From the NCBI GenBank assembly GCA_025350285.1, contig JANXYE010000038.1:1-10611 (forward strand): DNA of 10,611 bases. Reading direction: 5' to 3'. This document shows, piece by piece, positions 5,683-10,611 of this stretch. The notes beneath the pieces were generated by a model. It made no database searches, was not told the DNA's origin, and saw nothing but the letters and a program-made list of their open reading frames with translations. Each line of letters opens with the position of its first letter. The stretch's first letter is position 1. Position numbers and translations under genes: made by a program. This stretch comes from Chloroflexota bacterium (GTDB lineage: Bacteria; Chloroflexota; Dehalococcoidia; Tepidiformales; Tepidiformaceae).

Positions 5683-6522
5683 GTGATAGGTCGCACCGCC
5701 ATCGTCCTGGACTCCGCCGCCTACCTGCCCGCCGCCGTGATGAAACGGTTCGGCGTGATCACCGTGCCGCTGACCGTGATCCTCGACGACCGGGAGTACC
5801 TCGAGTTCGTCGACCTTGGAGCCGCGGAGTTCTACGAAAGGTTGGCCGGCGGGGCAAAGCCCGGGACCAGCCAGCCGCCGCCGGGACGGTTCCTCGAAGC
5901 GTACGAGCACGCGGGTGCGATGGGCGCGGAGCGAATTGTTTCGATCCACATCGGCTCTGGGCTGAGCGGGACGATCAACAGCGCGCGGATAGCCGCCGAG
6001 ATGGCCGGACTGCCGGTGCACATCATCGATACGGGGCAGGCCTCCTTCATTGAGGGGCTCTGCGCGTGGGAGGCGATGGAGGCCCTGTCGGAGGGCCAGA
6101 GCATCGAAGAAGCGGAGGCCGCGTGCCACCGGGCGGGTGCCGCGGCCGGCAACGTCTTCATCGTGGGCGGCCTGAAGCTCCTCAAGCAGGGTGGCCGGTT
6201 CGCGGGCGAAACAGGGCCGGGCGTGCCCGTCCTCGCGCTCGTGGACGGTTCCGTTCGGCCCATCGGCAGCGCCGCCACGGTCGAGGCGGCGCTGGACGCC
6301 TTGACGGCGCACGTGAGTGCGGCGATTGAGGCGAACGCGGGTAAGCGCTTCCGGATTGGTGTGTCGAATGGCGCGGCGGACGAACTCGCGTCGGCGCTGG
6401 AAGCGCGGCTTCGGAAGCTGGCCCCGGACGCCGAGCTGATGCAATACGTCATCGGGCCGGTTGTCGGGGCGCACACCGGGCCGGGATGCACCGGCGCGGT
6501 GTTTCTCCCGAGGCCGGCGTAG
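5683..6522 (+). CDS. DegV family protein (fatty-acid-binding, FakB-like)
   Basis: A 279-residue DegV/FakB-type protein. The family binds a fatty acid in a tunnel; in Firmicutes, FakB presents it to the kinase FakA for phosphorylation and entry into phospholipid synthesis. Visible family motifs: 'LDSAAYLP' at 9-16, 'TSQPPPGRF' at 62-70, 'IGSGLSGTINSA' at 90-101, 'LKLLKQGGR' at 164-172, and the closing 'GPVVGAHTGPG' at 258-268. No FakA-like kinase is in the window, so use as a FakB is inferred from family only. I prefer GTG 5683 because GGAGG at 5669-5673 is 9 nt upstream; it abuts the alternative ATG at 5674, leaving no spacing. Soluble, no signal peptide. The next gene, an alpha/beta hydrolase, starts 5 nt after the stop, so the two form an operon. 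Confidence 0.93.
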   Translation: MIGRTAIVLDSAAYLPAAVMKRFGVITVPLTVILDDREYLEFVDLGAAEFYERLAGGAKPGTSQPPPGRFLEAYEHAGAMGAERIVSIHIGSGLSGTINSARIAAEMAGLPVHIIDTGQASFIEGLCAWEAMEALSEGQSIEEAEAACHRAGAAAGNVFIVGGLKLLKQGGRFAGETGPGVPVLALVDGSVRPIGSAATVEAALDALTAHVSAAIEANAGKRFRIGVSNGAADELASALEARLRKLAPDAELMQYVIGPVVGAHTGPGCTGAVFLPRPA

Positions 6523-6527
6523 GCGCG

Positions 6528-7310
6528 ATGACAGAAGCGGCGCCACGGTTGCTCATGCTCCACGGTTTTCTCTCGGCGGGCGTTGTCTGGGATCGGCTCC
6601 GGGCCGAGCTCGGCGGCGGCGCGCTCACGATAGCGCCGGACCTCCTTGGCTGGGGAGAAGCCGGGTGGCGGGGCGAACCGTACGGGCTGGAGGAGATGAT
6701 CGAGGCGCTGGAGCCGATCCTCGAGCGTGAATGGCCCACCCATCTGCTGGGCCATTCCATGGGCGGCATCGTGGCCCTCGCGCTGGCGACGCGCTTCCCG
6801 GGCCGCTTCCAGGCGGTGGGGGTGGCCGGCCTTCCCGTGTTCCGTGACCGTCCGGACGGCGAATCGCACATCCACCGGCGCGGGAAACTGCACCGGGCAC
6901 TGCTCCACACCGACTGCGTTTCACACGCCGGCTGCGTGGCGATGTATCAGGTTCGCTGGCTGTGGCGCCCGCTCATCCCTGTTTTCGCGCCAAGGCAGCC
7001 GCGAGAGCACCTCTTCGCGGCCTTCAACCACACGCGTGAAGGGCACTTCAGCAGCCTCAACCGGATCGTCTTCGGGGACCTCGTGCCGGGAGTGGCCGCT
7101 GCTGGTGGCGCCCGCGTGGCGGCTCTGCACGGGGGCCGGGATCCGTCGGCGCCGCTCGAACGGGTACGGGCACTCGCGCGGGAGCATGATTGGGACTTTC
7201 GGGTAGCGCCGACCGCGAACCACCAGCTGATCGTCGAGCGGCCGCGGCTGACGGCGCGCTGGATCCGCGAGCATCTCCTCGCCAATCCGGCGCACGCCAC
7301 TACCCCGTAG
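6528..7310 (+). CDS. Alpha/beta hydrolase fold protein
   Basis: A 260-residue alpha/beta hydrolase, most like esterases/lipases or acyl hydrolases. The oxyanion region is 'LHGFLSAGVVW' (11-21). The nucleophile elbow GHSMGG puts the Ser at 77. Asp205 in 'HGGRDPSAP' and His232 in 'ANHQLIVERP' complete the triad. The lid region (about 105-175) is rich in His and Arg, with 'RWLWRPLIPVF' at 143-153; no signal peptide is present. ATG at 6528 is the natural start 5 nt after the DegV-like stop; the frame is open upstream but inside the DegV gene. The ribosome site is poor, in keeping with translational coupling. The neighbour suggests a fatty-acyl ester or lysophospholipid substrate, which is inference; other alpha/beta hydrolase chemistries cannot be excluded. 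Confidence 0.9.
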   Translation: MTEAAPRLLMLHGFLSAGVVWDRLRAELGGGALTIAPDLLGWGEAGWRGEPYGLEEMIEALEPILEREWPTHLLGHSMGGIVALALATRFPGRFQAVGVAGLPVFRDRPDGESHIHRRGKLHRALLHTDCVSHAGCVAMYQVRWLWRPLIPVFAPRQPREHLFAAFNHTREGHFSSLNRIVFGDLVPGVAAAGGARVAALHGGRDPSAPLERVRALAREHDWDFRVAPTANHQLIVERPRLTARWIREHLLANPAHATTP

Positions 7311-7311
7311 C

Positions 7312-7330
7312 CGGGCCACCTGTGGGCCCG
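7312..7330 (+). terminator. Weak hairpin after the hydrolase gene
   Basis: CGGGCC and GGCCCG form a 6-bp stem around a 7-nt loop, beginning one base after the hydrolase stop codon. It is placed like a terminator between convergent transcripts but has no T-run. Confidence 0.3.
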
Positions 7331-7379
7331 ACGGGTCAGCGCAACAGGTTTCTGGCCTTCCCCTGGTCTGCGTCCACTC

Positions 7380-7514
7380 TCACCCCGATGCCAGCGCTCG
7401 GATCTGGCGGTCGAGTTCGGCCAGCTCGCGGGCCAGCCGCTCGCGGTAGTCGCGGAGGATTGTCGCCTCCGAAGTCGAAACGGTCGGCGGTGGTTCGAGT
7501 ATCGCTGATGCCAT
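7380..7514 (-). CDS. Small coiled-coil-like protein (44 residues) downstream of purE
   Basis: This short ORF has a strong ribosome site, GAGGGG 6 nt before ATG 7514. The product begins 'MASAILEPPPTVSTSEATI' and continues with a highly charged amphipathic helix, 'LRDYRERLARELAELDRQI', with Leu/Ile at heptad-like spacing, ending 'RALASG'. It is 111 nt downstream of purE on the same strand. I recognise no family. The clean SD and biased composition make it more likely real than chance; possible roles (adaptor or oligomerisation peptide) cannot be chosen from sequence. Two further in-frame ATGs upstream (7544 and 7589) would lengthen it, but they lack such a site. Confidence 0.5.
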   Translation of the reverse strand: MASAILEPPPTVSTSEATILRDYRERLARELAELDRQIRALASG

Positions 7515-7625
7515 CTGGATCCCCTCGAAACGGCGTTGCGCCATTTGGCTGGAAGCGTGGCACCGAGAAGGTGACGGCTCGCCGAGCAAAAGTGACGGGT
7601 TCGTGGAGAGAAGGCGGACGGATGG

Positions 7626-8126
<501 letters not shown>

Positions 8127-8155
8127 GTGTGCTTCCTCCGGCCGCTGCGGCGTGT

Positions 8156-8449
8156 TCAGGCTACGAAGAGATCAAGCAGCGCGCCAATCTGCTTCGTCTG
8201 TTCGACCGGGTGGCGAAAGGGCAGTTCGCGGTGCAGTTGGTAGTGGTTGCGCCGGCCGACCCGGGCGCGGCCCAGGTACCCGGCCTCTACCAGGTCGGCA
8301 ACGATGCGCTGGGTGGCGCGCTCGGTGATGCCAACCTGCTGGGCAACGTCACGCAGGCGCATGTCCGCTGCCCGCGAGAGGCAGAGGAGGACGTGTGCGT
8401 GGTTTGTGAGGAATGTCCAGCGGTCGCTGGCCTCGGCGGGATGGGGCAT
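8156..8449 (-). CDS. Winged helix-turn-helix transcriptional regulator
   Basis: A 97-residue single-domain winged-helix protein, like the small MarR/ArsR-type regulators widespread in Actinomycetota and Chloroflexota. Residues 11-28 ([18 protein letters not shown]) are the leading helices. '[28 protein letters not shown]' (residues 32-59) holds the helix-turn-helix, with recognition helix '[12 protein letters not shown]', and the wing is '[12 protein letters not shown]' (61-72). ATG at 8449 has GGAG 6 nt upstream; an in-frame ATG further up (8503) lacks one and lies inside a hairpin. No ligand-binding domain or metal-binding cysteines are evident. It could regulate itself and the purE transcript, but no operator is proven. 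The fold is confident; target and effector are unknown. Confidence 0.88.
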   Translation of the reverse strand: MPHPAEASDRWTFLTNHAHVLLCLSRAADMRLRDVAQQVGITERATQRIVADLVEAGYLGRARVGRRNHYQLHRELPFRHPVEQTKQIGALLDLFVA

Positions 8450-8473
8450 CGAAAACTCCGCGAGATCGTGCGA

Positions 8474-8505
8474 CACACAAAATGCGATACGCGTTTCGCG
8501 CATCG
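8474..8505 (-). terminator. Rho-independent-type terminator after the lipoprotein gene
   Basis: On the minus strand, CGATGCGCG-AAA-CGCGTATCG makes a 9-bp stem (one G-U wobble) with a 3-nt loop, followed by CATTTTGTGTG. Stem (8485-8505) plus T-rich tail lie 27 nt downstream of the lipoprotein stop. The pairing is perfect only in minus-strand RNA (the wobble becomes A-C on the other strand), which favours a terminator for the lipoprotein transcript. The same dyad lies 35 nt upstream of the winged-helix ATG and could instead be its operator. Confidence 0.55.
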
Positions 8506-8532
8506 TACCGCACCTTTGGCCATGGTGCTCGC

Positions 8533-9144
8533 CTAAAGCTTCCCGGCGATCAGCTTCGCAAGCTCCTTCGCCTGCTCCGGGCGGCCGTTTTGGGGGATCT
8601 GCGTGAGCGCGACGATGAAGTAGCTCTCGCCTTTGCGTACGTGGACCTGCGCAACCGGTGCGCCAAGGAGGACCACGAACGCTTCGTCTCCGACGCCCTT
8701 GAGGTCCTGGGCATCGCGGTAGGTCTGGTGGGCGAGGTCGAAGACGGACTTCTGCTCGGGGCCCTTGCCCAGCGTGAAGAAGACCACATGGGCGCCGTAG
8801 TTCCCCTCCGAGACGTACGTGCAGGACGACGACTTGATGCGCGCGCCGCTCGTTTCGCCTTCGCCGTCCTTCACCGGCTCGCCCAGCGCATTTGCCGCGT
8901 CGGACTTTGTGAGCAGCTTGCAGCCATCGATGGCGCCGCCGGACGACGCGGCGCCGGTCGCCTTGGCGACGCTGGCGCTGGAAGAGCTTGCGCTTGGAGC
9001 GGCGGCCGGCTGAGTGACCGTGTCGCTGGCCGGGGCAGGCGCGGCATCATCGCCGCCGCAGGCGTGGAGCAGGAGGGCGCCAGCGAGGCCCGTGCCGATG
9101 AGGACGAAGCGAAGGGCGGCGAACCGCGAATGCGTACCGGTCAT
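8533..9144 (-). CDS. Putative lipoprotein (DUF3558-like)
   Basis: A 203-residue secreted lipoprotein. The signal peptide has a basic start (HSRFAALR), a hydrophobic core (FVLIGTGLAGALLL) and a lipobox ending LHAC, so Cys29 would be lipidated and the protein anchored outside the membrane. A low-complexity Ala/Pro/Ser/Thr linker follows (about 33-70). The folded domain starts near 'DGCKLLTKSDAANALG' (73-88) with a second cysteine at 108 (SSSCTY), a likely disulfide pair, and ends in a helix 'QAKELAKLIAGKL'. This pattern resembles DUF3558-type actinobacterial lipoproteins, whose function is unknown. ATG at 9144 is chosen for the signal peptide; the in-frame extension upstream is Arg/Pro-rich and runs into the neighbouring gene. 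The ribosome site is poorly spaced (AAGGG close to ATG). It is 47 nt downstream of the split-barrel gene. Confidence 0.85.
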   Translation of the reverse strand: MTGTHSRFAALRFVLIGTGLAGALLLHACGGDDAAPAPASDTVTQPAAAPSASSSSASVAKATGAASSGGAIDGCKLLTKSDAANALGEPVKDGEGETSGARIKSSSCTYVSEGNYGAHVVFFTLGKGPEQKSVFDLAHQTYRDAQDLKGVGDEAFVVLLGAPVAQVHVRKGESYFIVALTQIPQNGRPEQAKELAKLIAGKL

Positions 9145-9191
9145 GCCCTTTAGTTCGACAGGAAGCGGCGGATGTGAAGGCTGGCGCCGAA

Positions 9192-9620
9192 TCAGGAAAC
9201 GGACGAGCGCCACGAAACGACCCGCTCCGGAGTCAGCCGGATGAGCGGGAGGGATTCGAGCGACATCTCGCGGTAAGGCCGGTACCGGTCGCGAAGCGCG
9301 GCGAGGACGGCGGGGGCCAGGTCCCCTCGCGCCAGCACTTCCGCCCGGCCTTCGACCCGGACCCACGCCAACCGGGTCCAGTCCGCTTCGTAGTGATCAA
9401 CCAGGAGCGTGGCACGCGAGTCACGTTCGATGTTGCGGAGGCGGGCGAGGTTTGCGCCGCGCTTCGGCTTTTCATCGACGGCAATGAAGAGTGCGTCATC
9501 GTGCAGAACGAAGCAGACCGGCACGAGATGCGGCCGGCCATCCGCCGTGATCGTCCCAAGACGCGCCACGGGTTCGCTACCCAAAAGCGCGAGCTCCCAA
9601 TCCTGCCACTCGACAGCCAC
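9192..9620 (-). CDS. PPOX-class F420/flavin-binding split-barrel protein (TIGR03668/Rv0121-like)
   Basis: A 142-residue protein of the pyridoxamine-oxidase-like split-barrel fold, in the branch usually described as F420-dependent (Rv0121/TIGR03668-like); some relatives bind FMN or haem instead. Typical marks: the opening helix 'EWQDWELALLGSEPVARLGT', the strand pair 'DGRPHLVPVCFVLHDDALFIAVDEKPK' (28-53), 'LARLRNIERDSRATLLVDHY' (58-77) and 'WVRVEGRAEVL' (86-96), which together form the cofactor-binding barrel. GTG at 9620 is preferred because GGGAGGA lies about 8 nt upstream. An ATG at 9749 would force a 74-nt overlap with the divergent ROK gene and add a low-complexity leader. It is first in a run of minus-strand genes. 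Substrate unknown; the F420 preference is inferred from the family only. Confidence 0.9.
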   Translation of the reverse strand: MAVEWQDWELALLGSEPVARLGTITADGRPHLVPVCFVLHDDALFIAVDEKPKRGANLARLRNIERDSRATLLVDHYEADWTRLAWVRVEGRAEVLARGDLAPAVLAALRDRYRPYREMSLESLPLIRLTPERVVSWRSSVS

Positions 9621-9662
9621 CGTGGCGTCCTCCCTCGATTCGCGGCCCGTACTCGGGTTGCG

Positions 9663-9668
9663 TAGAGT
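9663..9668 (+). promoter_or_regulatory. Candidate -10 box (TAGAGT) placing transcription start at the ROK ATG
   Basis: TAGAGT ends 7 nt before the ATG at 9676, the spacing expected if transcription begins at the A of the start codon (leaderless mRNA). There is no SD-like purine run in those 7 nt (GTGGCCG). No -35 is clear. Confidence 0.4.
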
Positions 9669-9675
9669 GTGGCCG

Positions 9676-10611
9676 ATGACACGTGTCGTTGTCGCCGCTG
9701 ACCTTGGGGGCACCCACCTCCGTGCCGCGCTGGTTGATGAAGACGGCAACGTCTACGCCCGCAAAGAGCGCCCCACTCCCTCCGTCGCGACCTCGGACGA
9801 GATCCTCGGCGTAATTTCGGGGCTGCTCACGGAGGTCGCGCGGAGTTCGGCGCAACCGCCGCTGGCGGCGTGCATCGCGACGCCCGGGCTCATCAACGCG
9901 GTTGAGGGCAAGGTCATTCTCGCGCCGAACGTACCGGGATTTCGCAACCTGCAACTCGCGGGGCCGCTCGCCACCGCGCTTGGCATGCCAACCTTCATCG
10001 AGAACGACGCGAGTGCGGCTGGCCTGGGCGAATTCCGTTTCGGCGCTGGCCGCGGGACGAATCACCTGCTCCACGCCACGCTTGGGACGGGCATCGGGGG
10101 TGGGATCGTCATCAATGGGAAGCTCTACCGTGGGGCGAAAGGCCTGGCGGGCGAGATCGGCCACGTGATCCTTGATGCCGCTGGCCCACGCTGCAATTGC
10201 GGCTCACGCGGGTGCCTGGAGGCGATGGTCAGCGGGGTGGCGTTTGCGGCGCGGGGCCAACGCATCCTCGCCGCCGGGACTTCGCCGGTGCTGCGCGAGA
10301 TCGCCGGGTATCGCGAGCCGACGGCGGCCGACCTCTACGCCGCCGCCAAGATGGGCGACCGCATCTGCGAGGCGGAGATCCGGCACGGAGGACACCTGCT
10401 CGGATTGGCCCTCGGCGGGCTGGTCAATGTCTTGAACCCGGACATCGTCACCCTCAGCGGGGGCCTCCTGAACATGGGCGACATGCTCATCGCACCGCTG
10501 CGCGAATCGATGTATTCAATCGCCTACGGGCCAGCTTCGGGGACGCTGGTGAAGCTGACAGAGCTGGTTGAGAACGCGGGCATCCTCGGGGCGGCGGCGG
10601 TCGCGTTCGAC
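9676..10611 (+). CDS. ROK-family sugar kinase (glucokinase-like), 3'-truncated by the window edge
   Basis: The frame is open from ATG 9676 to the last base (312 codons, no stop). The product is a ROK-family protein, an ATP-dependent hexose kinase, most likely glucokinase-type. Visible motifs: the phosphate-binding 'DLGGTHLRAALVD' at 9-21; 'ENDASAAGLGE' at 109-119 with the catalytic base Asp111; 'GTGIGGGIVINGKLYRG' at 137-153; the zinc/sugar motif 'GEIGHV' with His163; and Cys173, Cys175 and Cys180 in 'CNCGSRGCLE'. 'SGGLLNMGD' near residue 260 is the adenosine-binding end. No N-terminal helix-turn-helix is present, so it is a kinase rather than a ROK repressor. About 320 residues is normal, so only a few residues are missing. 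The gene is divergent from the split-barrel gene, 55 nt apart, and has no SD, so it may be read from a leaderless transcript. Confidence 0.95.
   Translation, partial: MTRVVVAADLGGTHLRAALVDEDGNVYARKERPTPSVATSDEILGVISGLLTEVARSSAQPPLAACIATPGLINAVEGKVILAPNVPGFRNLQLAGPLATALGMPTFIENDASAAGLGEFRFGAGRGTNHLLHATLGTGIGGGIVINGKLYRGAKGLAGEIGHVILDAAGPRCNCGSRGCLEAMVSGVAFAARGQRILAAGTSPVLREIAGYREPTAADLYAAAKMGDRICEAEIRHGGHLLGLALGGLVNVLNPDIVTLSGGLLNMGDMLIAPLRESMYSIAYGPASGTLVKLTELVENAGILGAAAVAFD

Noticed and set aside
5590..6908. Two long minus-strand open frames (318 and 358 codons)
   Set aside because: Both are antisense to the DegV-like and hydrolase genes, with Arg/Pro/Ser-rich products typical of shadow frames.
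9145..9366. N-terminal extension of the lipoprotein frame
   Set aside because: It is Arg/Pro-rich, overlaps the split-barrel gene, and would bury the signal peptide and lipobox inside the protein.
9621..9749. Longer start (ATG 9749) for the split-barrel protein
   Set aside because: It would overlap the divergent ROK gene; the GTG at 9620 has a strong SD and the family's normal N-terminus.
9577..10164. A 195-codon minus-strand frame opposite the ROK gene
   Set aside because: It is a shadow of a ROK gene whose motifs are complete; the product is charged and repetitive with no recognisable domain.

Overview
The window is a 10.6 kb stretch of GC-rich bacterial chromosome, densely packed with ordinary metabolic and housekeeping genes. 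Several features suggest an uncultivated Chloroflexota (Dehalococcoidia-like) or deep Actinomycetota lineage: the flavin-dependent thymidylate synthase ThyX, an F420-type split-barrel protein of the Rv0121/TIGR03668 kind, a soluble bacterial P450, GTG and TTG starts placed by clear Shine-Dalgarno (SD) sequences, and at least one start that looks leaderless. This placement is an inference from gene content and was not tested by alignment.

Layout. (1) 1-1194 (+): cytochrome P450, cut at its 5' end. (2) 1195-1265: a large imperfect palindrome built of CTTGGC/GCCAAG units, lying between convergent genes. (3) 1266-2626 (-): a short-chain dehydrogenase followed downstream by a DinB-like putative metalloenzyme, each with its own SD. 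(4) 2792-4337 (+): a tightly coupled trio with overlapping stop/start codons: gamma-class carbonic anhydrase, a polytopic membrane protein and an MmcQ/YjbR-fold protein. (5) 4360-5395 (-): thyX, overlapping by 11 nt a small two-helix membrane protein. (6) 5396-5682: an intergenic stretch with GAGTTCC repeats, a short palindrome and what looks like the decayed C-terminus of a VOC (glyoxalase-like) gene. (7) 5683-7310 (+): a DegV-family lipid-binding protein and an alpha/beta hydrolase, 5 nt apart. (8) 7380-9620 (-): a run of five genes on one strand, in transcription order an F420/flavin split-barrel protein, a lipoprotein, a winged-helix regulator, purE (TTG start) and a 44-residue coiled-coil-like small protein. 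(9) 9676-end (+): a ROK-family sugar kinase, cut at its 3' end.

How the genes work together. ThyX (dTMP synthesis) and PurE (purine synthesis) are core nucleotide enzymes. The DegV-like protein and the adjacent hydrolase could act on fatty-acyl substrates together, but this is only suggested by their pairing. The carbonic anhydrase trio is almost certainly one transcript, with unknown joint purpose. A probable rho-independent terminator at 8474-8505 separates the lipoprotein gene from the winged-helix/purE unit.

I found no tRNA, rRNA, CRISPR array, transposase, phage gene or recognisable defence system, and no convincing undescribed multi-gene system. The most interesting items are small ones: the intergenic palindrome, the VOC remnant, the small ORF after purE, the leaderless-type start of the ROK gene, and the two overlap-coupled gene groups.
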